From the NCBI GenBank assembly GCA_050309585.1, contig JBNRML010000157.1:1-17834 (forward strand): a DNA stretch of 17,834 nt, in the 5' to 3' direction. A program made the translations under genes and the position numbers. The notes under the pieces are model-generated. The model was not told the DNA's origin. It saw only the letters and a list, made by a program, of their open reading frames with translations, and ran no database searches. Numbering within the stretch: position 1 is the stretch's first letter; the number at the start of each line of letters is the position of its first letter. The stretch is from Bovifimicola sp050309585. GTDB taxonomy: Bacteria > Bacillota > Clostridia > Lachnospirales > Lachnospiraceae. Of this stretch, positions 6,560 to 15,138 are shown in pieces.

Positions 6560-8302
6560 CTACGATGGCTGGTCAAAATCGCCACCGCCCTGAGTCTGTG
6601 AATCATAAATATCCTTATAAATTTCATTGGAATTCATTAATTCATCATGATTTCCGAATCCCATCACCTTGCCGTCATCCATTACAATTATTCTGTCCGC
6701 ATCCTTAACACTTGAAATTCTCTGTGCAATAATTATCTTGGTTGTATCTGGAATTTTCTTTGCAAAGGCCTCTCTTATTCTGGCATCCGTTGCAGTGTCT
6801 ACCGCACTTGTGGAATCATCAAGAATCAAAACCTTTGGTTTCTTTAGCAATGCCCTTGCAATACAGATTCGCTGTTTTTGTCCACCGGAAACATTGGTTC
6901 CTCCCTGCTCAATATGTGTGTTATATTTATCTGGAAATTCTTCTATGAAATCGTCTGCACAGGCAAGCCTGCAGGCATTTATACACTCTTTTTCAGTGGC
7001 ATTTTTGTTCCCCCATCGAAGATTTTCAAGAATGGTACCTGAAAACAGAACATTTTTCTGAAGTACCACGGCAACATTATTTCTCAGGGTTTCTAAATCA
7101 TATTCCTTGACATTTCTGCCACCAACAAGCACCTTTCCTTCACTCACATCATATAATCTGCTGATAAGATTTACCAATGTGGTTTTAGAGCTTCCGGTTC
7201 CACCAATTATTCCTATTGTTTCCCCTGATTTAATGTCAAGATTTATGTCTGAAAGAACTCTGTCATCCTTACCCCTGTTGTATGTAAAAGCTACATTTTC
7301 AAATTTTATTGAACCATCCTTTACCTCAAATACAGGATTTTCCGGATTTGTAATATCACTTTCCTCCTCAAGTACCTCTGCAATACGCTTTGCACTTGCC
7401 ACACTTAACGATAACATAACAAATACAAAGGACAGCATCATAAGGCTCATGAGAATGTTCATACAATATGTAAGCATTGTAAGTAAATTTCCCGTTGAGA
7501 GCTCATCAGATAAAATCATTCTCGCACCGACCCAGGAAACAAGTAAAATACAGGAATATACGGCAAAATTCATTACCGGCATATTAAAGGCAACAATATT
7601 TTCAGCCTTTACAAACATTCTGTACACATTTTCACTTGCTTTCTGAAAGCGTGTCTTTTCATAATCCTCTCTTACGAAGGCCTTTACAACCCTGATTCCT
7701 GTAACATTTTCCTGAATACTCCCATTCAGGTCATCATATTTTTTAAACACCTGGCTGAAATGCTTCATTGCCATCGCAACAATCGTTCCAAGAATTATCG
7801 AAAGAACGATTACGGCCACCAGGTAAATGCTTGCAAGCTTAGGACTTATCATAAACGCCATTATCATTGCACTCACCAAAGTAAACGGTGAACGTATACA
7901 CATTCTTAGAAGCATCTGATATGCATTTTGAATATTTGTCACATCCGTGGTGAGTCTTGTAACAAGACCTGATGTTGAATACTTGTCGATATTTGAAAAA
8001 GAATATGTCTGAATTTTTTCAAACATTCCCTTTCTCAGATTCCTTGCAAAACCAGCTGATGCCCTTGCACCATATTTACCTCCCAGTATTCCGAAGGTAA
8101 GACTAAAACAGGCTGCCACAACCATAAGTGCACCCATCTTATAGATGTAACCAATATCTCCCCTGTCTACTCCCTTATCCACAATCATTCCCATCAATAC
8201 CGGAATAATTGTCTCCATTATGACCTCACAAATCATGAAAAACGGAGTGAGAAGAGAGTCCCTTTTAAAGCCATCTAAATACTTTCCTAATATTTTTAAC
8301 AT
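6560..8302 (-). CDS. ABC exporter half-transporter, degenerate ATPase half (BmrC/EfrC-like)
   Basis: A 580-residue partner of the next gene. Six membrane helices occupy about 15-300. The nucleotide-binding domain has Walker A GGTGSSKTT (367-375), an intact signature VSGGQ (471-475), but Walker B LILDD with Asp496 where the catalytic Glu should be, and Gln527 in AQRIS where the switch His should be. Those two changes mark the non-catalytic site of heterodimeric exporters. ATG 8302 was chosen: AGGAG lies nine bases before it, while ATG 8311 directly abuts that site. The gene follows the terminator of the polysaccharide operon, so it probably has its own promoter in the short gap, though none is clear. 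Confidence 0.88.
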   Translation of the reverse strand: MLKILGKYLDGFKRDSLLTPFFMICEVIMETIIPVLMGMIVDKGVDRGDIGYIYKMGALMVVAACFSLTFGILGGKYGARASAGFARNLRKGMFEKIQTYSFSNIDKYSTSGLVTRLTTDVTNIQNAYQMLLRMCIRSPFTLVSAMIMAFMISPKLASIYLVAVIVLSIILGTIVAMAMKHFSQVFKKYDDLNGSIQENVTGIRVVKAFVREDYEKTRFQKASENVYRMFVKAENIVAFNMPVMNFAVYSCILLVSWVGARMILSDELSTGNLLTMLTYCMNILMSLMMLSFVFVMLSLSVASAKRIAEVLEEESDITNPENPVFEVKDGSIKFENVAFTYNRGKDDRVLSDINLDIKSGETIGIIGGTGSSKTTLVNLISRLYDVSEGKVLVGGRNVKEYDLETLRNNVAVVLQKNVLFSGTILENLRWGNKNATEKECINACRLACADDFIEEFPDKYNTHIEQGGTNVSGGQKQRICIARALLKKPKVLILDDSTSAVDTATDARIREAFAKKIPDTTKIIIAQRISSVKDADRIIVMDDGKVMGFGNHDELMNSNEIYKDIYDSQTQGGGDFDQPS

Positions 8303-8336
8303 TAAATTCATCTCCTATTCTGCATCGCCTTGACAG

Positions 8337-8364
8337 ACAAAAATCTCCTGCAAAAAGCAGGAGA
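8337..8364 (-). terminator. Intrinsic terminator of the polysaccharide operon
   Basis: The minus strand reads TCTCCTGC-TTTTT-GCAGGAGA followed by TTTTTGT. Eight perfect base pairs and a good T-run, 12 bases after the DUF2142 gene. Confidence 0.88.
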
Positions 8365-8375
8365 CATGCTTCGCC

Positions 8376-10343
8376 CTACGCAGCCGCCACAATGTAGAAC
8401 AGCACAACCGGCTGTATTAATACCATTGTAAATATACAGTCTTTATATAAACTTTTACCAACTTTGATTTTGTCACTTCTCATTGCCAATAACACCGGTG
8501 CCAGAAGTGGAACAAAATATCTTCCCTGAACTCCATGTATCTCATTGCTTCCCAAAGGTGTCCAGTCCAAAAGCATAGCGCCCATTATGCAGCCTACACT
8601 TAAAACCGCCATTATGCTTATTAAAAGCTTTGCCTTTCCACTGAAATCAAACTTATCCTCTTCTGATTTCATAAATCCTAAAAGCATTACAATAAACATC
8701 GGAACAATTACCACCATCGGAATTCCTATTGCGAGCCATCCCAGATTGCTTCCTATCATACTTCCAAAATAGAATGTTCCAAGATTTGTGAGCGTATCCC
8801 ACAAAAGAACAAGACAGGATGCAGGATTTTTAAGTAAATATCCAATAGTGTATCCCGGTGAATCCGCCCACTCAACAAAGCCGTTTAATGAGCCTGAGCC
8901 TCCCTGCTGCGGGGTAAGCATTTTCGCTATAAGTGCTATTATAACTGCTGCAAAAAGTCCTGACAACAAAATTTTAAATAATTTTCTGTCTTCTTTATAT
9001 AATCTTTTAAGCGGAAACGCCGTCATAAAAAGGATTGGTGCGTATGCAAATCCCTTAACCGGAAGGAATAATATGCTTACAATAATTAGTACCGCCAAAT
9101 CCCTCTTATCTATTTTCTCATCAGTAGCGAGTTTAAGCGATAACGCCACCACAACTAAAGACATTGCAAGTATCGGACAATCGTAGGAATATGATGACGC
9201 CTGCTGTAATGTCAGCGGAAGCAGGCACAAAACAGCCATTCCAGCCTTTCCAAACGGAATCTTTTTAATGGCATAAAATGCCATCAGTACAAACAAGATA
9301 TAGTTAAACATTGAACCCAAAAGCATTGTCTGCACAGTTCCAAAATCAAGAATTCTTCCTATGGTTATTCCGAGTGCCGGTACTGCATATAAATACTTTT
9401 GTGTATCTAACATTTCCCATTTTGTTTTAACCATTGTTTTATCTGCCCTGACATTATGAAGAACGCTGTCATAATATTTATTATAAACATCCCTTGTCAG
9501 ATATGCATGCAGTATATCCTGTTCAATATCAGTTTTTCTGACCGCGACATATTCACTGTGTTCTCCACCACACACCATATTGGATAATCCATAGGCCGTG
9601 GCAATATGTTTTTCCTCATCAGGAGCAGAATAATCCGGCAGATACATAAGGAATATAAATCCTAAGACTGCTGCACATATGAGATATATGAATTCTGTTT
9701 TTGTTTCCTTCTCCCTGATAAACAAAAAATAATAAATCACGATAATAAGTATTCCCAGCAATGTGAAACACAGCATTGTAACCCAGGAAAATAAATCCAG
9801 CCTTTCTGTCATTACAAGAGTGTATTTCAATGCGCTGTCAGATATTTCATCATTTATATAGAGCTTCTCATTATTTGGATTACAAAATGTGAGCTGCAAT
9901 TTATCATTTTCACTTAACTCAAGTATTTCCACCTTAAAAATCAAATCCTTCTTTTCCTTGAGAACAATAGGATTTTCAAATTCAAAGGTAATAAGCTTTC
10001 TGGAATTAACATAGCTGGTATCACTCACACACTCTCCAACAATGGCGTTTGTGACATAATCTATAACACTGAGTTTAAATTTTCCCAATGTATTATCCGA
10101 AGCCTGATAGCTGTTACATTGAATCAGTACTTTTGATATTTCACCTGATATCCCGTTTTCATTTTGAATAAGAATATCTCCCTTTTTGATATCCCTACTT
10201 ATTTTACCATTTACATCATTATTTAGATTATAGCTGTCGCTGTGCACAATATATCTTGTATACACTCTCAGGCAAAAGGTTGTGTATATAAGTAAAATAA
10301 TTATGAGCACAGGCAATTTTTTTAAAACAGTCTTATTTTTCAT
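8376..10343 (-). CDS. DUF2142 family membrane protein, probable GT-C-like glycan enzyme
   Basis: A 655-residue polytopic protein. A first helix (about 8-26) is followed by a beta-rich extracytoplasmic region (about 27-184), then about ten helices. The hallmark is YLPDYSAPDEEKH (about 235-246) after a helix, like the PPDE-x-H motif of DUF2142 proteins, which are thought to transfer sugars from lipid carriers outside the membrane; the acidic pair would serve as catalytic or metal ligands. That function is inferred. The frame opens at ATG 10355, but ATG 10343 is preferred: the AGGA site in the shared start motif sits five bases before it. The start motif overlaps the end of the DUF2304 gene, so translation is coupled. 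Confidence 0.75.
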   Translation of the reverse strand: MKNKTVLKKLPVLIIILLIYTTFCLRVYTRYIVHSDSYNLNNDVNGKISRDIKKGDILIQNENGISGEISKVLIQCNSYQASDNTLGKFKLSVIDYVTNAIVGECVSDTSYVNSRKLITFEFENPIVLKEKKDLIFKVEILELSENDKLQLTFCNPNNEKLYINDEISDSALKYTLVMTERLDLFSWVTMLCFTLLGILIIVIYYFLFIREKETKTEFIYLICAAVLGFIFLMYLPDYSAPDEEKHIATAYGLSNMVCGGEHSEYVAVRKTDIEQDILHAYLTRDVYNKYYDSVLHNVRADKTMVKTKWEMLDTQKYLYAVPALGITIGRILDFGTVQTMLLGSMFNYILFVLMAFYAIKKIPFGKAGMAVLCLLPLTLQQASSYSYDCPILAMSLVVVALSLKLATDEKIDKRDLAVLIIVSILFLPVKGFAYAPILFMTAFPLKRLYKEDRKLFKILLSGLFAAVIIALIAKMLTPQQGGSGSLNGFVEWADSPGYTIGYLLKNPASCLVLLWDTLTNLGTFYFGSMIGSNLGWLAIGIPMVVIVPMFIVMLLGFMKSEEDKFDFSGKAKLLISIMAVLSVGCIMGAMLLDWTPLGSNEIHGVQGRYFVPLLAPVLLAMRSDKIKVGKSLYKDCIFTMVLIQPVVLFYIVAAA

Positions 10344-10362
10344 ACTAATCCTCATTTCTGAG
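10341..10362 (-). promoter_or_regulatory. Start motif at the DUF2304/DUF2142 junction
   Basis: Minus strand GCTCAGAAATGAGGATTAGT is followed by ATG. Here the motif also encodes the last residues (AQK) and TGA stop of the DUF2304 protein. It matches the motif between cassettes A and B base for base up to the start codon, where A replaces G, but no cassette follows. Confidence 0.6.
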
Positions 10363-10711
10363 CATCTTTCTCAAGCTTATCAACCCTTGCCTTCAGAAGA
10401 GCAACCTCCTGCACCAGCTTCTTAACACTTGAAGAAGCTATGGAAAGTGCAACCGACATTGCAAGTATTATTATTAATGAAAAAAGAAATGCCAAAAAGA
10501 AAATCATATTAACCGGAGAAGCTATTCCCAAAAGCTTAGCTAATTTTTCCATCAGTATAGGAAAGCAATCAAGTATCAGAACAATGATTCCCACTGATAT
10601 CCAGGAAATTGCGTGCTTTAATTCAAGCCTGTTATTTCTGACAAGGGAAAGAATATACAAAAGACCGGTTACTAATATAATTGCCACAATTATCTGTAAT
10701 TTTAGTGTCAT
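10352..10711 (-). CDS. DUF2304 family small membrane protein
   Basis: A 119-residue protein with three hydrophobic segments (about 5-22, 35-52, 65-88) and a charged, coiled-coil-like tail (VQEVALLKARVDKLEKDAQK). RNNRLELKHAISWISVG after the first helix is the usual DUF2304 pattern. These proteins are commonly encoded beside polyprenyl-phosphate GT2 enzymes, and a role as membrane anchor or flippase partner is inferred from that. Its ribosome binding site, AAGGAGG, is made from the last Arg codons of the upstream glycosyltransferase. Its stop codon overlaps the start motif of the DUF2142 gene. Confidence 0.8.
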   Translation of the reverse strand: MTLKLQIIVAIILVTGLLYILSLVRNNRLELKHAISWISVGIIVLILDCFPILMEKLAKLLGIASPVNMIFFLAFLFSLIIILAMSVALSIASSSVKKLVQEVALLKARVDKLEKDAQK

Positions 10712-10716
10712 CTCTC

Positions 10717-11433
10717 TTACCTCCTTGTCCTTTCTATAATGATAGCCATTGAAACCTTAAACATATAATAAATGGATTTCTTAGGTGATATGGAAGAAAC
10801 CCCTTCTTCCCTTGCTCTCATAACCACCGGAATTTCCAGCACCTTTAACTTCTTTCTCAAAATCCAGGTTGTTGTTTCAGGTTCTGGATAATCCTTTGGA
10901 TAATTTCCTGCAAAAAGCTCAATTATTCTTCTATTACACATTCTGTATCCTGAGGTTGGATCAGTAACGGTTTTTCCTGTCATAAGCTTTATCAGTCCCG
11001 AAAAGTATCTTATACCAAGTCTTCTTGTAAATGATGACTGGAAACCTTCTTTCTCAATAAACCTGGAACCAATAACCATATCTGCCTGCTCTTTCACAAG
11101 CTTTTCTGCCATCACATCAAGATATTTTGCGTCGTGCTGACCATCGCCGTCAAATTGCACTGCTATGTCATATCCGTTCTGAAACGCGTAAAGATATCCC
11201 GTCTGAACAGCACCGCCAATTCCAAGATTTAGCGGTAAATCGATTACATTCAATCCTGCATCCCGGCATATCTTTAGTGTATTGTCCTTTGAGCGGTCAT
11301 TTATGACAACATAGTCAAAGTCCTTTGCATTTTCCTTTATATCATTTACTGTGTTAACAATACTTGCTGACTCATTATAAGCAGGTATTATCACCAGCTT
11401 TTTAAGTTTTTTTGCATCCTTTATATCCTGCAT
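10717..11433 (-). CDS. GT2 glycosyltransferase, polyprenyl-phosphate sugar synthase type
   Basis: A 238-residue GT-A fold enzyme with KLVIIPAYNE (12-21), NDRSKDNT (45-52), NLGIGGAVQTGY (69-80) and metal-binding QFDGDGQHD (93-101). DPTSGYRMCNR and the Arg-rich region near EEGVSSIS are also typical. Similarity is to dolichol/undecaprenyl-phosphate sugar synthases (DPM1, GtrB), which load a sugar from a nucleotide donor onto a lipid carrier at the inner face of the membrane. It lacks the C-terminal helices of GtrB, and the separate DUF2304 protein may replace them. GGAAGGA precedes the ATG. The sugar is unknown. Confidence 0.85.
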   Translation of the reverse strand: MQDIKDAKKLKKLVIIPAYNESASIVNTVNDIKENAKDFDYVVINDRSKDNTLKICRDAGLNVIDLPLNLGIGGAVQTGYLYAFQNGYDIAVQFDGDGQHDAKYLDVMAEKLVKEQADMVIGSRFIEKEGFQSSFTRRLGIRYFSGLIKLMTGKTVTDPTSGYRMCNRRIIELFAGNYPKDYPEPETTTWILRKKLKVLEIPVVMRAREEGVSSISPKKSIYYMFKVSMAIIIERTRR

Positions 11434-11481
11434 TTTTCCATCCTTCCCATATGGTATAATTCATAATTATGAATTTATTAA

Positions 11482-12264
11482 TTATAGCTCGTTGTATTTT
11501 TCGCTCTTTCCATACTGCTTAACCAATATTTTAGCAATGAACTTTGGCCAGAATTTTCTGAACATCTCGTAATCCTCTGCACCTCTTCCGGTATCAGCAA
11601 TAGCTGCCGAGGTCTCTGAGCCCTCATGTATTCTGTGACAGGTAAGCGGTTTACTGCAATACACAAAGCTTCCCTTATGTCTTGAAAGTATCTCCCAGCA
11701 TTCCCAGTCCTCATTGGTTCTAAAATGATTTCTAAACACCGGTTCTCTAAATCTCTTCCTGTTAAAAGTAACTGACGGGCAGCAAATCGGTGAGCCCAGG
11801 GAGAGAATTCTTCTTCTCACAAATCTGCTTTTCTGAAGAAATCTTATTTTCAAAGGAAAAAGCATCAGTCTCTTAATCTTTAGAAGTCCTGTGTCGTGAA
11901 CCTTCTTCCCATTTCTGAGCTCATAATAATCTGTAAAAAATATAATTGGATTTTTTGCCTTTTCCATCATATCAATCATCATTTTTGAATATTCCGGAAG
12001 ATAGACGTCATCCTGATGGGCAATTGTAACATATTTTGTGGTGGTTTTCGAGTAGGCAAAATTCCAGTCCTCGGTTATGCCACTCTTTCCATTGTTTACA
12101 TAAAGTCTGATGTTATATTTTTCCGCAAGATTTTTTATATAATCATTTGGAGTGGATGTGCACATAATAATTTCTGATTTCAATTCCTGTGCCATTAATG
12201 ACTCTATACACTCTTCCAGATATGGACTTTCCTTGTATGCACAAATTGCAAATGTATGCTGCAT
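11482..12264 (-). CDS. GT2 family glycosyltransferase
   Basis: A 260-residue enzyme with a GT-A start (HTFAICAYKESPYLEECIESL), GKSGITEDWNFAYSKTTTKYV (59-79), a metal-binding IAHQDDVY (81-88) and an acceptor-side motif NEDWECW (184-190), which is the usual ED-x-W catalytic base region. This set is common in capsule and cell-wall polysaccharide transferases, including rhamnosyl-type ones; the sugar cannot be assigned. AGGAGG is well placed before ATG 12264. It lies 18 bases after the flippase gene. Confidence 0.82.
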   Translation of the reverse strand: MQHTFAICAYKESPYLEECIESLMAQELKSEIIMCTSTPNDYIKNLAEKYNIRLYVNNGKSGITEDWNFAYSKTTTKYVTIAHQDDVYLPEYSKMMIDMMEKAKNPIIFFTDYYELRNGKKVHDTGLLKIKRLMLFPLKIRFLQKSRFVRRRILSLGSPICCPSVTFNRKRFREPVFRNHFRTNEDWECWEILSRHKGSFVYCSKPLTCHRIHEGSETSAAIADTGRGAEDYEMFRKFWPKFIAKILVKQYGKSEKYNEL

Positions 12265-12282
12265 AAAACTTCCTCCTATTTC

Positions 12283-13524
12283 TCATTTCTGAGGGATGCT
12301 TTTCTTTACTTTAACCACATAGGCACAAATGCTTCCTGCAAAAAATAAACCCAGAATGCACACTGCCACAAAAAAACTCATAGATGCTCCAAAGAGCTCT
12401 GATTTTTTAACAAGCTCCTCTGACAAAAAATAAATGCTTACCGCCGACAATATATACCCTGTCATTATTAGCTTTTTAGTTCTGAATATAGTAAGTATGT
12501 AATACAATACAAATGCCACCGCATTAATTCCACCTGCTGCTATGGTAAAAACAAGCAGGCCCCTGTAAGGAGCAAGGTCACATCCGGTTACCAGGGACAA
12601 AACCGGAATACCCAATAAATACGCTCCCAATAAACATACTACAGTTATCCCCGTGAGACAACCTAGCATTTTCATAATAATTGTAAAAAATTTGCAAAAA
12701 TCCCTTTTTTCGTGCAAATCCGTCAATGTAATCAGCATTGGCCTGAAAAGAAATCCCGCAAATAGGTTTATTACTGATACCGGAAGAAAAATCGCCTGAT
12801 AATATGACTGATATTCGTTTGTCATATATTTATCCACTGCAAGTCTTGGTGCACTTAAGATATATGCCCACAGAAATACGCCCAAAAACAGCGGAAAACA
12901 ATTTTTGACAATTTCCATCACCGTCTTAAAATCACATAAATATATTTTATCACCATATTTTTTATACACTCTTATATCAAAAAACCAGACACAGACCACT
13001 GCCACCAAATCAGACACAATCATCGTCATGATAAGATTATTCGTCACCACAAGCATGACAAAATATACCACCATCATAATAAGTGTTCTGTGGCACATGG
13101 ATTTTCCTGCCAGATAAAGATAACCATCCTTGTGAAACTGGGACTCGTACACATCTGCAAATGCATCTATCAGCTTCAACACGCACACTAAAAGTACAAT
13201 AGCTGTCTTTTCACTGTCATATCCTTTAAAAAACACATATCCAAAGGATACCAGAAGCATAATAAAACAGGTGAATATCTTTGTTGTAAAATACTGCCTA
13301 AATGTATATTTATTCTTCGAATCAGTGACCTGGTAGTTCCTCATTTCAAAATATCCGAAATATACTAACATTTGGCTGATAGTCAATGCTATGGCAAAAA
13401 TACCGCCCTTTTCTTCTCCCACAATTCTTATTGTCAAATATGACATAAAAACAGTGGACATTGCATACACCAGACTACCAATCATATTCCACAAAAAGTC
13501 ACTTTTTTCATTTTTTTCAAACAT
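12283..13524 (-). CDS. Wzx-like polysaccharide flippase (MOP family)
   Basis: A 413-residue membrane protein with about 12 helices and the MOP/PST pattern: an N-terminal KSDFLWNMIGSLVYAMSTVFMS segment, the IRIVGEEKGGIFAIALT helix pair, and positively charged cytoplasmic loops. Such proteins flip lipid-linked glycan units outward. ATG 13524 is preferred over TTG 13551 because AAAGGG lies eight bases before it and 13551 is about at the predicted transcript start. It opens the polysaccharide operon. Its coding sequence ends in PQK-TGA using CTCAGAAATGAG, a twelve-mer seen in the cassette start motif. Confidence 0.8.
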   Translation of the reverse strand: MFEKNEKSDFLWNMIGSLVYAMSTVFMSYLTIRIVGEEKGGIFAIALTISQMLVYFGYFEMRNYQVTDSKNKYTFRQYFTTKIFTCFIMLLVSFGYVFFKGYDSEKTAIVLLVCVLKLIDAFADVYESQFHKDGYLYLAGKSMCHRTLIMMVVYFVMLVVTNNLIMTMIVSDLVAVVCVWFFDIRVYKKYGDKIYLCDFKTVMEIVKNCFPLFLGVFLWAYILSAPRLAVDKYMTNEYQSYYQAIFLPVSVINLFAGFLFRPMLITLTDLHEKRDFCKFFTIIMKMLGCLTGITVVCLLGAYLLGIPVLSLVTGCDLAPYRGLLVFTIAAGGINAVAFVLYYILTIFRTKKLIMTGYILSAVSIYFLSEELVKKSELFGASMSFFVAVCILGLFFAGSICAYVVKVKKSIPQK

Positions 13525-13541
13525 GGCTATGTCCCTTTCTT

Positions 13542-13586
13542 GGTTATACAATGCATTAGTATAACCATTTAGTCATTTTTTATCAA
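13542..13586 (-). promoter_or_regulatory. Promoter and palindromic operator of the polysaccharide operon
   Basis: TTGATA (13586-13581) and TATACT (13563-13558) are exactly 17 bases apart on the minus strand. A perfect inverted repeat, GGTTATAC-nine bases-GTATAACC (13542-13566), covers the -10 and the predicted start near 13551. Position and symmetry fit a dimeric repressor site. The regulator is unknown. Confidence 0.7.
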
Positions 13587-13598
13587 GAACTTTTTACA

Positions 13599-13637
13599 AA
13601 ACAAAAAGCAAAAGCCTGTACAAAACAAAACTTTTGC
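13599..13637 (-). terminator. Intrinsic terminator after psd
   Basis: Minus strand GCAAAAG (13637-13631) pairs with CTTTTGC (13614-13608) across a 16-base loop and is followed by TTTTTGTT. The stem is AT-rich, so efficiency may be moderate. Confidence 0.6.
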
Positions 13638-13651
13638 CTACATATATAATG

Positions 13652-14482
13652 TCAACATCTATTTTTCTGAATTAATACATTTCCCTGCTTAACCGGAATT
13701 TCCGAAAGCTCCTGTATTTCCTTGAAAAGCTTTGAATTATCAAACATTTCATTCTTCTCTAAAAGAACTATTATTGTTGAACCTCCAAATTCAAAATAAC
13801 CTTTTTCCTGTCCCGCCTTGACAAATCTGTTATTCTTTTTGAGATTCGTTACCTTGCCAACCATCATCGCCCCAACTTCCATCTGCACTATGTTTCCAAA
13901 ATTTTCTGTCTTTATAACCTCATATTCACGACTGTTCTGAATAAAAACCGGAATCCTGCTTGTTGCAATTGGACGAACACAGTGCAAAATTCCATTTATT
14001 TTTTTCTGATATTTTACTTCACCATAAGCAGAGTAACAATATCTGTGATAATGAGAAGGCGTCAATCTGAACACCAGTGCATATCCATTTAAAAACCTGT
14101 TTGAAAGATTTTTATTCTGCAGCAAATCCTCTAAAGTAAATTTTGTATGCTTGACGTCAAAAACTGTCCCATCCTTTATGGGTATGCAAGATAAAAAAGC
14201 ATCACAAGGGCTGATTAACTGCTCCTTAACCGCATCTATATCCTTGTTATTCTTTTCCCTGTAGAAAAATTCATTAAAGGAAGAAAATCCCTTTTCAGGT
14301 ACCTTTATTCCCTCAAGAGAAATATTGTTCTTTTTCATAAAATGTGGAATCATTACAGCAGAAGCCTTCGAGTTTAAAATAACGCCCGCCGCCTTTGAAA
14401 CCTGTGGTTTTACCAACAGCTTCAAAACAGCTCTTCCAACAACCGTGCGATATAAAAACCTAACAGATAAGCTCTCCTTCAT
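13652..14482 (-). CDS. psd: Phosphatidylserine decarboxylase proenzyme
   Basis: A 276-residue enzyme that converts phosphatidylserine to phosphatidylethanolamine. FEFGGSTIIV near 230-239 holds the self-cleavage site: GGST in place of the LGST of enterobacteria, as in many Gram-positive forms. Cleavage before the Ser would give a pyruvoyl group and a short alpha chain of about 40 residues. ISPCDAF (about 90-96) and LTPSHYHR (140-147) carry the Asp and His of the self-cleavage machinery. ATG 14482 overlaps the pssA stop codon as TAATG; the frame extends to TTG 14500, which is less likely. It is last of the PAP2-pssA-psd operon. Confidence 0.92.
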   Translation of the reverse strand: MKESLSVRFLYRTVVGRAVLKLLVKPQVSKAAGVILNSKASAVMIPHFMKKNNISLEGIKVPEKGFSSFNEFFYREKNNKDIDAVKEQLISPCDAFLSCIPIKDGTVFDVKHTKFTLEDLLQNKNLSNRFLNGYALVFRLTPSHYHRYCYSAYGEVKYQKKINGILHCVRPIATSRIPVFIQNSREYEVIKTENFGNIVQMEVGAMMVGKVTNLKKNNRFVKAGQEKGYFEFGGSTIIVLLEKNEMFDNSKLFKEIQELSEIPVKQGNVLIQKNRC

Positions 14483-15138
14483 TAGAACCAGCACCCCCAA
14501 TCAGTCAATAAAACAACTCCAACTAATTCACATATTCCCAATGCAATAATACATAATTTACCGAGCTTTCCCGGTTTCTTAATCTGTACCGGTGCCAAAA
14601 ATCCCGATGCTGTAATCACAAGAAGAAAAGAAAAGCAAATCATTCTGCCCTTTGCCACTTCAATTTCAAAAAGTAGAAACATTGCCGGTAACAATATTGC
14701 AATGGAAGTAACCGGCACACCCAAATATATTTTTCTTCTCTCAGTTGTCCGTGACTGACGTTCTTCTTCCAACACATTAAAATATGCAAGTCTGATTAAT
14801 GCGGCCAGCACATAAACTGCCGCCACAACACCAACCACAAGCTTTTCACCAGAGTATTCATAGGCCATAATCCCCGGAAGTACCCCAAAGCTAATCAAAT
14901 CACTTAAGGAATCAATCTGAATCCCAAATTTTTTCTCAGGTTCTGTCCTCTTTTTTGTGGAAGCAATTGCTCCATCAAACATATCACATATTCCTGCCGA
15001 CATAAGACATAATATTGCTCCACAAAAATAGCATTTAACAGCAAAAAGAACTCCTGTGAAAGCAAACAGCATGCCAATATATGTTAAAACAACCGTATAA
15101 TCATAAAAACCTATTCTCTTTCGTTCACTAATATTCAT
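14482..15138 (-). CDS. pssA: CDP-diacylglycerol-serine O-phosphatidyltransferase
   Basis: A 218-residue, roughly six-helix membrane enzyme that makes phosphatidylserine from CDP-diacylglycerol and serine. The CDP-alcohol phosphotransferase motif is seen as DMFDG (52-56), A59, then G72-x3-D76-x3-D80 (FGIQIDSLSD), which binds the metal ions and CDP. Ser60 stands where many family members have Arg (DGxxAR), and the spacing to the next Gly is longer than in the classic motif. ATG 15138 was chosen over ATG 15150 because AGGA is five bases before it, the same arrangement as in hpt and PAP2. Its product is the substrate of Psd encoded next. Confidence 0.88.
   Translation of the reverse strand: MNISERKRIGFYDYTVVLTYIGMLFAFTGVLFAVKCYFCGAILCLMSAGICDMFDGAIASTKKRTEPEKKFGIQIDSLSDLISFGVLPGIMAYEYSGEKLVVGVVAAVYVLAALIRLAYFNVLEEERQSRTTERRKIYLGVPVTSIAILLPAMFLLFEIEVAKGRMICFSFLLVITASGFLAPVQIKKPGKLGKLCIIALGICELVGVVLLTDWGCWF

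Noticed and set aside
11458..11475. Perfect 18 bp palindrome AATTCATAATTATGAATT between two glycosyltransferase genes
   Set aside because: It is almost pure AT in an AT-rich gap, lacks a T-run or GC stem for a terminator, and no promoter pairs with it. It could be an operator but nothing supports that.
11478..11714. A 78-codon minus-strand frame overlapping the end of the GT2 gene at 11482
   Set aside because: It is an out-of-frame shadow of the GT2 gene. That gene has its motifs and normal length without a frameshift.
13652..14482. Psd inactive because GGST replaces LGST
   Set aside because: GGST keeps the Gly-Ser self-cleavage pair and is common in Gram-positive decarboxylases. The Asp and His motifs are intact.
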